A stretch of 64,000 nucleotides of DNA from Bradyrhizobium sp. 164 (GCF_023073715.1 NZ_JADPKA010000095.1:186001-250000); one strand, 5' to 3'; shown: positions 45,386 through 54,287, numbered from the stretch's first letter. Made by a program: numbers and translations. The notes: generated by a model not told the origin, from the letters alone.

Positions 45386-45530
45386 CTGGATGCCCCGGTC
45401 AAGCCGGGGCATGACAGCGGAGGATGTAGCTGCCGTAGGTGGGCAAAGGCGCCTTAGCGCCGTGCCCACCATTGGTCAGCGCATTCCGGTCGAGAATGGT
45501 GGGTACGCTTCGCTTGCCTAACCTACGACA
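45386..45530. repeat. Two intergenic repeats side by side
   Basis: At 45386-45415 a hairpin has TGCCCCGG-TC-AAGCCGGGGCA form and belongs to family B. From 45435 to about 45530 there is a second type, beginning GTAGGTGGGCAAAGGCGC, with GCGCCGTGCCCACC and later GAATGGTGGGTACGCTTCG, ending CCTAACCTACG. This last type is a frequent intergenic repeat in Bradyrhizobium as I recall it. Confidence 0.6.
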
Positions 45531-45537
45531 GCGCTAA

Positions 45538-46749
45538 CTAAAACGCCCCCGCCAGCTCCGTTGCGCCGGCTTTGCTGCTGTTCGAGTCCATGCGCTCATC
45601 CGTCACCGCCAGCAACTTCGCCACCGTGTTGTGGCGGATCGCGACCGGGTTGCGCTCGTAGCCGCCGCGCTGGAAGAAGTTCGAGGTCGGCACCTGTTCG
45701 CGCAGCGCCTGCGGCATCGTCACCATGTCGAGGCCGGTGCCGTCGCCGGTGAGGTTCATCATCTCGAGCTCGGCCGCGGTGAGCGGCCGGGTGTAGCCCT
45801 TGGCCCGCGCGAACAGCACCGAGGTCAGGAGCTTGTGGGTCTGGAGCATCGGGCCGACATCGACGTCGAGCACCATGGCATGCATGGCCCAGCCCTGGGC
45901 GGTGTTGCCGATCTTCTCGTGCTCGGACCAGGTGTCGGGCACCGACTTCGCATGCGCCACCATTTTCTTCAGTACCGCGAGCTTGTGCTCGAGCGCCTGG
46001 CGCGCCGGCCCCGAGCTGCGCGCCACCTTCTCCGAAAGCGCACGGATGAATTCATGGCCCTGCTCGGCCAAGAGCTCGACGCTGTTGGTGGTGAGCAATT
46101 GGTTGTAGCCCATCGCGGTCGAGATCGCGCGCTTGCCACCATGCTCGATTCCCGCCTGCACGTCGTAACTGCCGGTGCCGCCGGTCTCGAACGAATAGAC
46201 CCGCACGGCCTGCTCCCGCGTCAGCCCCGAGGCGAGCGCGTAGCGCGCATAGGCTCGCTTGAACTCGACCTCGTTGGTCGGGCGCTGCGGCGTGAACTGG
46301 TAGAGCTCCTGCGCTGCGCGCAGGAAATCAGCGACCACCGGAATGGGCTTTCGTGGCGGGCGCTCCGGCGTTTCCTCCGGCTCCGGGTTCACCGGCCGCT
46401 TCGGCCCGTTGTAGAGCGGCGGATGCTCCAGCACGTAATCGTCGAGCGTGATCTGTTGTCCGCTGCGCCGCTTGGCGTTGCGGGTGCGGCGCTTCTCCGA
46501 AATCTGGCTCCAATAGGCGCCCGCTTGGGCGTCGAAGGCGGCCCGCGCCGCCTGATATTCCGCGAGCTTGCGGCGATATTCGAGCACAGCCGGCGAGGCC
46601 CCACCCTGCGCAAAAAACTGCGACAGGAGCTGAGCGTTGGCATTGCTGACGGCGGGCGGAAGCGCGTCGCCGCCGCGCGCGGCGGGCGCGAGCAGCACGA
46701 GCGCGAATGGAACCAGCGTCAGGGCGCGTCGAATCGGTGGGTGATGCAT
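45538..46749 (-). CDS. Secreted protein with possible transglycosylase-like domain
   Basis: A protein of 403 residues from the ATG at 46749, with AGAGGGG five bases upstream. A signal peptide runs to about 25. An Ala/Gln-rich coil and a Pro-rich linker (ETPERPPRKPIP) follow. The main domain has RVYSFETGGTGSYDVQAG, then STAMGYNQLLTTNSVELL. The Glu-Thr-Gly-Gly followed by Gly-Tyr-Asn-Gln-Leu resembles the catalytic Glu and Gly-Leu-Met-Gln parts of lytic transglycosylases, but weakly. The role in peptidoglycan is only an inference. Confidence 0.65.
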   Translation of the reverse strand: MHHPPIRRALTLVPFALVLLAPAARGGDALPPAVSNANAQLLSQFFAQGGASPAVLEYRRKLAEYQAARAAFDAQAGAYWSQISEKRRTRNAKRRSGQQITLDDYVLEHPPLYNGPKRPVNPEPEETPERPPRKPIPVVADFLRAAQELYQFTPQRPTNEVEFKRAYARYALASGLTREQAVRVYSFETGGTGSYDVQAGIEHGGKRAISTAMGYNQLLTTNSVELLAEQGHEFIRALSEKVARSSGPARQALEHKLAVLKKMVAHAKSVPDTWSEHEKIGNTAQGWAMHAMVLDVDVGPMLQTHKLLTSVLFARAKGYTRPLTAAELEMMNLTGDGTGLDMVTMPQALREQVPTSNFFQRGGYERNPVAIRHNTVAKLLAVTDERMDSNSSKAGATELAGAF

Positions 46750-46806
46750 GCTGCCCCTCTTAGCAGGCATCCGGTAACCGTCACGTTAACGTGCCGTTTA
46801 CCATCG

Positions 46807-47433
46807 TCATTTCCAGGCGAACACTGGCTGTTCCAGCTCAGTCACGCGTGTGTGCCGACCCGCCAGCACCTCGCGGAACTGGTAGATCAGCGCCGCCGTC
46901 GGTGCGTGGATCAGGCTCGCCTGATGATGGAAGCGAATCACGCGTCGCCCGCTTTCGGGGATCGCGACGAAGTCGAAAGCGTTCTCGCGCTCGATCGTGG
47001 CGAGCGCGACGCGATGGACGGACGCGACCTCGTCCGGGTTCGGCCTGATCACGGCGCTATCCGACGCCCAGACCACGACCGGCGTGATCAGATAGCCGGA
47101 GCGTGTCGGATAATCGTCGAGCGTGCCGAGCACGTCCGTGCTGTTGAGGCGGAGGCCAAGCTCCTCGTCGAGCTCGCGCAGCGCCGCCTCGACCGACGTT
47201 TCGCCGGGATCGCAACGTCCGCCCGGCAAGGCCCATTGGCCGCGATGGGCACGCAGATGCGATGCGCGCAGCGTCAGCAGCAACGCAGTGTCATCGCCCT
47301 CGCCTGCCGCAATCAGCGCAACTGCCACCGCGGCACGCTTCAATGCCGCCGGCGCTTCTTCCTCAGGCAGGCGCGCGAAGGCCGCGCAGGCGGCGGCGAT
47401 ATTCCGTCGTGTGGCATCGTCGAACGGTCTCAT
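46807..47433 (-). CDS. NUDIX hydrolase, CoA-pyrophosphatase type
   Basis: A protein of 208 residues. The Nudix box is complete: GGRCDPGETSVEAALRELDE followed by Glu-Leu-Gly-Leu. The helper segment LRASHLRAHRGQWALPGG precedes it, as in CoA diphosphatases (NudL/CoAse). It would hydrolyse CoA or a related nucleoside diphosphate derivative with Mg2+. It is cytoplasmic. It lies divergent from the thioesterase gene across 59 bases. Confidence 0.85.
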   Translation of the reverse strand: MRPFDDATRRNIAAACAAFARLPEEEAPAALKRAAVAVALIAAGEGDDTALLLTLRASHLRAHRGQWALPGGRCDPGETSVEAALRELDEELGLRLNSTDVLGTLDDYPTRSGYLITPVVVWASDSAVIRPNPDEVASVHRVALATIERENAFDFVAIPESGRRVIRFHHQASLIHAPTAALIYQFREVLAGRHTRVTELEQPVFAWK

Positions 47434-47492
47434 GATGCTTGACTACACCACGTCCGGCCTCGATGAAATGAGATCGCAAGGTCCGCACAGGA

Positions 47493-47930
47493 ATGGACGA
47501 CGACATGACCAACAAGGCCGCCGCAAGGCTGAAATCAGAGGGCTGGACCATTCTCGAGACCACCGGCTTCATGCACCTGATCGGCCCCTTGTGGGAGCGC
47601 AAGGTCGAGGGCCATTACGAGTTCGCACTCGCCACCGAAGACAAGCACCACAACCGCCGCGGCATGGTCCAGGGCGGCGTGATGATGACCTTCGCCGACC
47701 GCACCTGTGGTATGACCGCCCGCTACGTCTCCGGTAAGGAGTTCATGGCGACGGTGCAGCTCGACACCCATTTCGTCGAGGCCGGCCAGATCGGCGACAT
47801 CCTGATCTCCCGCCCGCGCGTCGTGCGCGCGACGCGCAGCCTGATCTTCATGAGCACCGAGGTCTCGGTGGATGACCGCTGCATCGTGATGGCCAATGGC
47901 GTGTTCAAGTTCTTGACGGGACCGGGGTAA
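47493..47930 (+). CDS. PaaI-type hotdog thioesterase
   Basis: A protein of 145 residues. The hotdog-fold signature GMVQGGVMMTFADRTCG (about 57-73) holds the Gly-Gly-x-x-Met/Leu-x-x-x-Ala-Asp pattern of PaaI-like acyl-CoA thioesterases, with Asp69 as the likely catalytic carboxylate. Later ATVQLDTHFVEAGQIGD is typical. It is probably an acyl-CoA thioesterase tetramer in the cytoplasm. The start at 47493 is the first ATG with a CAGGA nearby; 47505 is possible. Confidence 0.82.
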   Translation: MDDDMTNKAAARLKSEGWTILETTGFMHLIGPLWERKVEGHYEFALATEDKHHNRRGMVQGGVMMTFADRTCGMTARYVSGKEFMATVQLDTHFVEAGQIGDILISRPRVVRATRSLIFMSTEVSVDDRCIVMANGVFKFLTGPG

Positions 47931-47947
47931 ATTCCACACCCACAACT

Positions 47948-48048
47948 GTCATTCCCCGCGAAGGCGGGAATCCAGCACGCCGCGGCCTCTCAATCAATCA
48001 CAACTGTCTCGGCGTACTGGATCGCCCGCCTTCGCGGGCGATGACACT
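47948..48048. repeat. Palindromic intergenic repeat (CCGCGAAGGCGGG type)
   Basis: The left part is GTCATTCCCCGCGAAGGCGG and the right part is GCCCGCCTTCGCGGGCGATG followed by ACAC. They pair over most of their length, and the intervening bases carry CTGTC and CTGGAT blocks. It forms a long hairpin between the thioesterase and aldo-keto reductase genes. Confidence 0.75.
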
Positions 48049-48074
48049 GAATATAAGGCACAAGCGTACCCACC

Positions 48075-48153
48075 GTCATTGCGAGCGCAGCGAAGCAATC
48101 CAGAATCCCTCCGCAGACACATCTCTGGATTGCTTCGCTGCACTCGCAATGAC
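48075..48153. repeat. Near-perfect 79-bp inverted repeat (GCAGCGAAGCAATCC type)
   Basis: The 30-base arms match with one mismatch: the left begins GTCATTGCGAGCGCAGCGAA and the right ends CTTCGCTGCACTCGCAATGAC. The loop is about 19 bases. This repeat type is very common across rhizobial genomes as I recall it. It immediately follows the preceding repeat. Confidence 0.88.
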
Positions 48154-48199
48154 CGGCGTTGCTGGCTATGCTGCCCTCCACCAATATCGAGGACAGCTC

Positions 48200-49222
48200 A
48201 TGCAATACCGCCAGCTCGGCCGCAGCGGCCTGAAAGTGTCGCCGATTTGTCTGGGCACCATGATGTTCGGCGGGCCGACGGATGAAGCCGCGTCCAAGCA
48301 GATCATCGCGAAGGCATTCGATGCCGGGATCAATTTCATCGACACCGCAGATGCCTATGCGAAGGGCGCATCCGAACAGGTCGTCGGACGCGCGATTGCC
48401 CACAATCGTCACGCCTGGGTGCTCGCCACAAAACTCGCCAATCGCATGAACCATGATATGGGAGACGATCCCAATCGCGGCGGGCTGTCGCGGCGCTGGG
48501 TGTTGCAGGCAGCGGACGAGAGCTTGGCGCGGCTCGGCACCGACCACATCGACATCTACTATTTGCACAAGGAAGACCATGCGACGCCGCTGGAGGAGAC
48601 GGTGCGCGCGATGGGCGACCTGATCCGCGCGGGCAAGGTGCGCTATTTCGGCGTGTCGAACTACCGCGCCTGGCGCGTCGCCGAGATCTGCAACATCTGC
48701 GACCGGCTCGGCATCGACCGGCCCGCGGTGAGTCAGCCCTATTACAACGCGATGAACCGCATGCCGGAGGTCGAGCATTTTCCGGCCTGCGCCTATTACG
48801 GTCTCGGCATCGTGCCCTACAGTCCCTTGGCGCGCGGCGTACTCACCGGCAAATACAAGCCCGATGCGCCCCCGGACAAGGAGACGCGCGCGGGCCGCAG
48901 CGACACCCGCATGATGCAGACCGAGTGGCGGCCGGAATCGCTCCAGCTCGCCCAAGAGATCAAGCATCACGCGGAGAACAAGGGCATCACCGCCGGCCAG
49001 TTCGCGGTCGCCTGGGTGCTGAACTCCGCTTTCGTGACCTCCATCATCGCCGGCCCCCGCACGGAAGAACAGTGGAACGACTACATCCGCGCGCTCGACT
49101 ATCGCTTCACCGCAGAGGACGAGGCACTGATCGACCGGCTGGTCGTGCCGGGCCATCCCTCGACGCCAGGCTACAACGATCCCGCCTATCCGATCGAAGG
49201 ACGCCGGGCGCGGACGGCTTGA
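48200..49222 (+). CDS. Aldo/keto reductase
   Basis: A protein of 340 residues from the ATG at 48200, with GAGGA ten bases upstream. It starts MQYRQLGRSGLKVSPICLGT and carries the AKR tetrad: Asp in FIDTADAY near 49, Tyr54, Lys in LATKLANR near 80, and His in IDIYYLHKEDH near 122. It has the NADPH-binding loop Ile-Ala-Gly-Pro-Arg-Thr near 290. It reduces a carbonyl, and the substrate is not predictable. The TPR gene starts 15 bases after its stop, so the two probably share a transcript. Confidence 0.9.
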   Translation: MQYRQLGRSGLKVSPICLGTMMFGGPTDEAASKQIIAKAFDAGINFIDTADAYAKGASEQVVGRAIAHNRHAWVLATKLANRMNHDMGDDPNRGGLSRRWVLQAADESLARLGTDHIDIYYLHKEDHATPLEETVRAMGDLIRAGKVRYFGVSNYRAWRVAEICNICDRLGIDRPAVSQPYYNAMNRMPEVEHFPACAYYGLGIVPYSPLARGVLTGKYKPDAPPDKETRAGRSDTRMMQTEWRPESLQLAQEIKHHAENKGITAGQFAVAWVLNSAFVTSIIAGPRTEEQWNDYIRALDYRFTAEDEALIDRLVVPGHPSTPGYNDPAYPIEGRRARTA

Positions 49223-49237
49223 ACTGTGGAGACGACC

Positions 49238-50551
49238 ATGGCTCACGAAGACCGCTACGGCCTGCCGCTCTCCACCACATCCGATGCGGCAGCCTCCGCC
49301 TATCGCGAGGGCGTCGACCTCATGCTCTCGGGGTGGACCGGCACGGCAGAGGCGCTGGACCGCGCGATTGCGACTGACCCGGATTTCGCGCTGGCCCATA
49401 TCGCCCGCGCCCGCGTGCACGCGTTCTACCAGCAGGGCGATCTCGCGCGCGGCAAGGCGGCGATCGCGCGCGAGCTCGTCGCCAAACGCGGCACCGAACG
49501 CGAGCGCTCCCATGTCGAGACACTGGCGTTGGCGATCGCGGGACGGCTGCCCGAGGCGATCGCCGCGATGCGCAAGCACGTCGAGACATGGCCGCGCGAT
49601 GCATTGGTGCTGTCGCTGCCGCTCGGCGCCTTCGGTCTGTTCGCCTTCTCCGGCATGGCCGATCATGACCGCGCCCGGCATGAGCTCTGCGAGCGCGTCG
49701 CGCAGCACTATGGCGAGGATTGGTGGTTTCTCACCATGTATGGCTGGGCGATGACGGAGAACGGCGACGTCCCCCGCGGCCGCGACGTTACCGAGCGCGG
49801 CTTCGAACTGCGCCGGGCGAACGCCCATGCCGCGCATGCCGTGCTGCATGCGATGTTCGAGGACGGCTCGATCGAGGCGGCCGATCGTCTCGTTGACGAT
49901 TGGATCCCGTGTTACGACCGCGCCGGAATTTTGCACGGTCACATCCGCTGGCACCAGGCCCTCGGCGCGCTGGAGCACGGCGATGCAGCCCGGGCGCTGT
50001 CGATCTATGCCGACGTGCTTCAGCCGTCGGTCACGCAGGCGCCGCCGCTCAACGTCATCACGGACGCCGCATCGCTGTTGTGGCGCCTCTCGACCTACGG
50101 CCACACCGTACCGAAGGCGCTCTGGCTCGATGCCGATGCCACCGCGCAAGAGCTGTTTCCGAAGTCGAGCCTGCCTTTCGCCGACGTCCACATGGCACTG
50201 TTCGCCGCCGCAACGCAGAATCACGAGGCGCTTGCCGCGCGCCTTGCGGCGATCGAACAGCGGCTCGCGGACGGCAAGCTGCCGGCCGGCCCGGTGGTGC
50301 CCGCGATCTGCCGCGCGCTTCTGGCCTTTGCGGATGAGGATTACACGGCGTGCGCGCAAACGCTCGGGCCGGTGCTGGCTGACGTCGTGCGCATCGGCGG
50401 CAGCCACGCCCAGCGCGAATTGATCGAGGACACCTACCTCGTCGCGCTGATGCGCAGCGGTGAACTCTCCCGCGCCCGCGCCCTGCTCGACGCCCGCCTG
50501 CACCGCCGGCCATCCTTGCGCGACAGGCGTTGGCAGGCGGCGATGGGCTAG
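49238..50551 (+). CDS. TPR protein of the TTC38 type
   Basis: A protein of 437 residues from the ATG at 49238, six bases after GGAG. Its opening DRYGLPLSTTSDAAASAYREGVD and the long run of helices with short TPR-like units (PDFALAHIARARVHAFYQQG; FGLFAFSGMADHDRARHEL; DWWFLTMYGWAMTENGD; AHAVLHAMFEDGSIEAADR) match the bacterial relatives of human TTC38. The function is unknown; it is cytoplasmic. It is coupled to the aldo-keto reductase gene. Confidence 0.82.
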   Translation: MAHEDRYGLPLSTTSDAAASAYREGVDLMLSGWTGTAEALDRAIATDPDFALAHIARARVHAFYQQGDLARGKAAIARELVAKRGTERERSHVETLALAIAGRLPEAIAAMRKHVETWPRDALVLSLPLGAFGLFAFSGMADHDRARHELCERVAQHYGEDWWFLTMYGWAMTENGDVPRGRDVTERGFELRRANAHAAHAVLHAMFEDGSIEAADRLVDDWIPCYDRAGILHGHIRWHQALGALEHGDAARALSIYADVLQPSVTQAPPLNVITDAASLLWRLSTYGHTVPKALWLDADATAQELFPKSSLPFADVHMALFAAATQNHEALAARLAAIEQRLADGKLPAGPVVPAICRALLAFADEDYTACAQTLGPVLADVVRIGGSHAQRELIEDTYLVALMRSGELSRARALLDARLHRRPSLRDRRWQAAMG

Positions 50552-50747
50552 CTCTGCCACCAAAAAAACACTAGCCTGACGGCAAGTGCCGGCTGGGACA
50601 GGCTGGGCGATTTCGACGAATCGCCGTCGGGGTGACGCGGTGGTATTCCAGATGGGTCGGGCAAGGCACACGGGATCGCAGCCAATTTGCGGTTCGATGG
50701 TTATCGGACGGAGCTTTTCCCTGGTTCTCTGGCATATGAGCCTTCCG

Positions 50748-51326
50748 ATGCGCCTCCGCCGGCCGGTCCTCGGTGCCGCCCTCATTGCCCTAGCAAGCCC
50801 TTGCTTTGCCGAGTCTTCTGCTCCCATTCCTGTCAAAAATCCGCTTGAGCAGCAGAACGCCTTCATTGACCTGCTGGCGCTGATGTCGGGCAAGTGCAAG
50901 ACGCTCAAAGTCGCCGGGCGCACCTATGCCTGCAAGACGATCGCCTACGCCCATGGCGACAAGGGCCGGGTCAATTTCGCGGTCGCGGTCGACGATCCCA
51001 CCGACGCAAATCACGTGGTGTCGTTCTCGGGCGAGAACGGCAAACGCGCCGACGACAATTCCTACGAGCTGCCGATCGACCGCATGCTGCTCAACTCCAA
51101 GGACCGTCCCAAGGTCGACGGCCTGCCGGTGCCGTCCGAGCAGACCTCCACCGGAATCTGCCGCCAGACCGGCAATTTCGCCGCCAGGAAGGTGAACGAC
51201 GTCACCTGCTCCGCCACCGACAGCGAAGGCCGGCGCTACGAGCTCTTGTTCGTCTCCGACGGCACGCCGGTCAGCGTGCGCCGCATCCGGCAATCGGCGC
51301 CGTCGATCCAGGATCCGTTCAAGTAG
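50748..51326 (+). CDS. Secreted hypothetical protein
   Basis: About 192 residues from the ATG at 50748; 50736 is another possible start and neither has a clear ribosome site. A signal peptide ends near 22 (Cys-Phe-Ala). The mature protein has four Cys (SGKCKTLK, TYACKTIAY, GICRQTG, VTCSATD) that may form two disulfides, and a regular polar pattern. I do not recognise it. It is probably periplasmic and specific to rhizobia. Confidence 0.65.
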   Translation: MRLRRPVLGAALIALASPCFAESSAPIPVKNPLEQQNAFIDLLALMSGKCKTLKVAGRTYACKTIAYAHGDKGRVNFAVAVDDPTDANHVVSFSGENGKRADDNSYELPIDRMLLNSKDRPKVDGLPVPSEQTSTGICRQTGNFAARKVNDVTCSATDSEGRRYELLFVSDGTPVSVRRIRQSAPSIQDPFK

Positions 51327-51379
51327 CATCCTCTGTTGGCGTCAGCGTGTATGATCGCGGCCATGCTCCGGAGCGACCC

Positions 51380-51727
51380 ATGATGCGCGATCGTCTGTTT
51401 CTGCTGCGCCCCGATTTCGAGGACCCGGCCTTTCCGGGCCGGCGCTTCTACTGTTGGCATTGCGCGCTGATCGAGGGCGTGCTGGCCTCCTTCCCGCTGG
51501 CGGCCGAACAGCTCGACGTCGCGCGCATTGCGTGGCCGCGCCCGCGACAGGCCGTGATCACGCTGGTCGGCGAAGAGAATCAATCGCTGCCGCTGCTTGT
51601 GCTCGCGATTGGGGCAACTTCGCCGCACCAGACCGGCAGCCATCATGGCCGCGCCTTCATCGCCGACAAGGACGCGATCCTCGCCGCGCTCTCCGAGCGC
51701 CACGGCTTTCCCGATCCGCATCCGTGA
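51380..51727 (+). CDS. DUF3088 family thioredoxin-like protein
   Basis: A protein of 115 residues from the ATG at 51380, preceded by GGAG. It starts MMRDRLFLLRPDFEDPAFPG and has a Cys-Trp-His-Cys motif near 25-28 (FYCWHCALIEG), which is a thioredoxin-like active site, then GEENQSLPLLVLA. This matches my memory of DUF3088. It has no signal peptide. It may be a thiol-redox or glutaredoxin-like protein in the cytoplasm. Confidence 0.8.
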   Translation: MMRDRLFLLRPDFEDPAFPGRRFYCWHCALIEGVLASFPLAAEQLDVARIAWPRPRQAVITLVGEENQSLPLLVLAIGATSPHQTGSHHGRAFIADKDAILAALSERHGFPDPHP

Positions 51728-51927
51728 GGGACGTCCGAGCTGGTGGCCTCATTCGGGCGGCATGATGGCAGCGGCACAACAACGCCTACCTTGCGACAAT
51801 AAATCCGACGACACGCGATCATTCGCGCGAACCGGACGTCACACGCTGCGTCGTTTCGACGCCCGCTCTGGCGGGAACGCGCTGCATGCTCATCTGTTGT
51901 CACACGACATTCAACCGGAGTGATGAC

Positions 51928-52248
51928 ATGAAGTATCTCTTTGTCGCGATCGCGATCGGTGCTGCGGCGCTTGCCGGCGGATCGGCGGCGAACGCGGCCG
52001 ATAATTCGAGCGCGAAGCAGAACGCGCAGGACAGCCGATCGACCGACATCAGCGCGCAGCATAGGCACTATTATCACGGCCACCGGCACCATCATCACTG
52101 GCGTCATCACCACCATGGCCATTATCGCCCCCATTACCGGAGCTACGGCTATTACCCGCGGCACCACGGCTATTATGGCGGCGGCCCGTACGGATATTAC
52201 GGCGGTGGTCCCGGCGTAACTTTTAGCTTCGGCGGCGGACGCTGGTGA
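51928..52248 (+). CDS. Small secreted His/Tyr/Gly-rich protein
   Basis: A protein of 106 residues from the ATG at 51928, with CGGAG eight bases upstream. The signal peptide ends near 22 (Ala-Asn-Ala). From about 44 it is nearly all His, Tyr, Gly, Arg and Pro (HRHYYHGHRHHHHWRHHHHG, then GYYGGGPYGYYGGG). The mature part has no Cys. Metal chelation is plausible. It resembles the design of the gene at 6371 but is not a close paralogue. A terminator follows at 52256. Confidence 0.68.
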   Translation: MKYLFVAIAIGAAALAGGSAANAADNSSAKQNAQDSRSTDISAQHRHYYHGHRHHHHWRHHHHGHYRPHYRSYGYYPRHHGYYGGGPYGYYGGGPGVTFSFGGGRW

Positions 52249-52255
52249 GACAAAT

Positions 52256-52283
52256 GGCCCGCAGAGATGCGGGCCTTCTTTCT
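52256..52283. terminator. Bidirectional terminator
   Basis: The stem GGCCCGC (52256-52262) and GCGGGCC (52269-52275) has an AGAGAT loop and is followed by TTCTTTCTT on the plus strand. It lies just after the His-rich gene and touches the stop of the convergent amine oxidase gene. Confidence 0.75.
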
Positions 52284-53554
52284 TAGCTCCGCAAGATCAC
52301 CCCTGCCGTCTCCAGGCCGCTCGTCAGTGCCGCTTCGACCGTGCCCATATCGCGGCCGCGATAGAGCGCTTCGCCGGACAACAGCACCAAGCCGTCGGCG
52401 CGGGCGAGTATCGCTTGCGCCTCGCGCGTCCGTGGCGTGGCCCAGGAATAGGCGCCGCGGGCAAAGGGATCGTGCGCCCAATTGCTCGCGGCCGCCGCCA
52501 CGAGATCGCGCGCGATGTCCTCGCGTGACCGCTTGAAGATGGCGGCGAGCGAATCGAGCCCGGCCTCGATCAGTCCTTTCGAATCGAGATGCGACAGCGC
52601 CGCCGTCCGTGGACCGCCGAACCAGCCGGTGAGCAGGGGATGCTGGTCAGGATATCGCGTCCACCACACCGGAATCGCTTCGTCGGACAGCAGGAAGGTC
52701 ATGTCGGCGAGGTCGTCTTGTCGGTCGCGCCACCATGGCCGCGCGAAGCGGAGCAGGATCTTGATGACGTTGCCGAAGGCGATGTCGTCGGCGGCAGCAA
52801 GCCTCGCGCTCACGCTCGCCGGCAGCGCGATCTCGCGCAGCAGCGGCAGCGGCACGGTGAGGATCGCCCGGTCGCAGGCAAGCCCATCACCGCCGGCGCA
52901 GCGAACCGCTACGGCGCCGCCCTCTTCCACGATCGCCAACACGGCGCAACCGAGCCGGATCGCAACGCCGCAGGCGCGGCACTCGGCCGCCAGAAAATCG
53001 ATCAGCGCGCCATAGCCACCATTGATGCGCGCCTGCGGCGAGTGACCGCCATCCATCCACTCCTCGCGCAACGCCAGTGTCGAAGCACGCTCGGGGTCTG
53101 CCGCGTCATAGCCCTCGACCATCCGCTCGATCGAATGGCGCAGCCGCGTATAGTCCTCCCCGGCAAAATGGCGGCGCAGGAAATCGGCCACAGTCAGATC
53201 GTCCTTCAAGTCCCGCAGCGCGGCTTGCAGCTCCGCCTCATGCGGATCGTGGCGGTCCTCACGCGAGAGGCTTGCGCCGTCAAAGCTCCATTGCGTGCCT
53301 TCGATCTCCTGAAGGGACAGCCCGGCTTCGCGCAGCAAAGCCCGCGTGACCGGCGCCTCGCCATGGACGAACTCGGCTCCGCCGTCGGCGGGATAGCCGA
53401 ATTGCAATGCCGGCAGCGGATTGATGCGCCCGCCGCAGCGCTCGCGCGCCTCCAGGATGGTCACGCGTCTGCCCGCACGCGCCAGCTCCCGCGCTGCCAT
53501 CAGGCCGGCGGCGCCGGCGCCGACGATGACGATGTGCTCCGATGATTCCGACAT
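52283..53554 (-). CDS. Flavin-containing monoamine oxidase family protein
   Basis: A protein of 423 residues. The FAD Rossmann motif is IVIVGAGAAGLMAARELARA near 9-28, with Glu in LEARERCGGRI near 35-45. A second conserved part lies near 375-410 (LLSGEALYRGRDMGTVEAAL), which contacts the FAD. It oxidises an amine or related substrate with O2, and the substrate is unknown. The stop is close to the start of the bidirectional hairpin at 52256. The reductase gene upstream ends 8 bases before its start, so they form an operon. Confidence 0.87.
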   Translation of the reverse strand: MSESSEHIVIVGAGAAGLMAARELARAGRRVTILEARERCGGRINPLPALQFGYPADGGAEFVHGEAPVTRALLREAGLSLQEIEGTQWSFDGASLSREDRHDPHEAELQAALRDLKDDLTVADFLRRHFAGEDYTRLRHSIERMVEGYDAADPERASTLALREEWMDGGHSPQARINGGYGALIDFLAAECRACGVAIRLGCAVLAIVEEGGAVAVRCAGGDGLACDRAILTVPLPLLREIALPASVSARLAAADDIAFGNVIKILLRFARPWWRDRQDDLADMTFLLSDEAIPVWWTRYPDQHPLLTGWFGGPRTAALSHLDSKGLIEAGLDSLAAIFKRSREDIARDLVAAAASNWAHDPFARGAYSWATPRTREAQAILARADGLVLLSGEALYRGRDMGTVEAALTSGLETAGVILRS

Positions 53555-53562
53555 GCCGGCGC

Positions 53563-54273
53563 TTACTTGGCCACGGCCTGCGGCTCGTTCTGGATCAGAT
53601 AGCGCAGCAGCAGGACACCGCCGCCGAGCTCCCGCGTGCTCTCCAGCGTCATCGCCATGATGGGCGCGCGCTTGTCGCTGTCCGCAGCCGTCGAGTCGAA
53701 CACGAAGGGCGCACCGCTCGCGCCATCCACTGCTGGGCTGAGGATCAGATTGAATTCGTCGATGAGACCCGCGCGCAGGAACGCGCCATTGGCGACACCG
53801 CCGCCCTCGACCAGCAGACGCTTCACGCCGAGCTCACGGCTGAGGATGTCCAGCGTCAGCGCCAGATCGATCTCGGACTTGCCGGCGAAGACGTAGGACA
53901 CCCCCTCGCCGCGCAGCCCTGCGAGATGCGAATCCGGCACGCTTTCGGCTAGCACGACGACAATTGGATCCCCGCCGATGTCGGCGCGGCCCCAGCCGAT
54001 CTTGCCCTGCGCATCGAGCACGACCCCAAAGCTTTTCGCATCGCGTCGTGCGAACCAGTTCTCGCGCGGAAATTTCTCGCTCGTCGCGGTCGGATACGGC
54101 TTGCCCTTGGCGAATTCCGAGCCAGTAACGCGGCCGATCACCCAGGCGTCGCCGCCGAGCTCGTCATGGATTTTCTCGAACCAGTCCGTGCCCGCACCCT
54201 TCGGACGCCAGCGGCTGGGATGCGTGCGGCCATCCAGGCTGGCGTGCATCAGGCAGATGACATAAGGCTTCAT
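53563..54273 (-). CDS. RibD C-terminal-domain (dihydrofolate reductase-like) reductase
   Basis: A protein of 236 residues from the ATG at 54273. It has the pattern of the RibD reductase domain: ICLMHASLDGRTHPSRW, then GRVTGSEFAKG, and LLVEGGGVANGAFLRAGLIDEFNL, where Glu-Gly-Gly-Gly binds NADPH. It is a free-standing reductase rather than the fused RibD, so its substrate may be a pterin, pyrimidine or flavin. It is cytoplasmic, in an operon with the amine oxidase. Confidence 0.87.
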   Translation of the reverse strand: MKPYVICLMHASLDGRTHPSRWRPKGAGTDWFEKIHDELGGDAWVIGRVTGSEFAKGKPYPTATSEKFPRENWFARRDAKSFGVVLDAQGKIGWGRADIGGDPIVVVLAESVPDSHLAGLRGEGVSYVFAGKSEIDLALTLDILSRELGVKRLLVEGGGVANGAFLRAGLIDEFNLILSPAVDGASGAPFVFDSTAADSDKRAPIMAMTLESTRELGGGVLLLRYLIQNEPQAVAK

Positions 54274-54287
54274 GTGATACTCCGGTC

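Noticed and set aside
47990-50923. A 977-codon open frame on the minus strand
   Set aside because: It lies wholly antisense to the aldo-keto reductase and TPR genes, runs through the 48075 repeat and has no family pattern. It arises from the high GC content.
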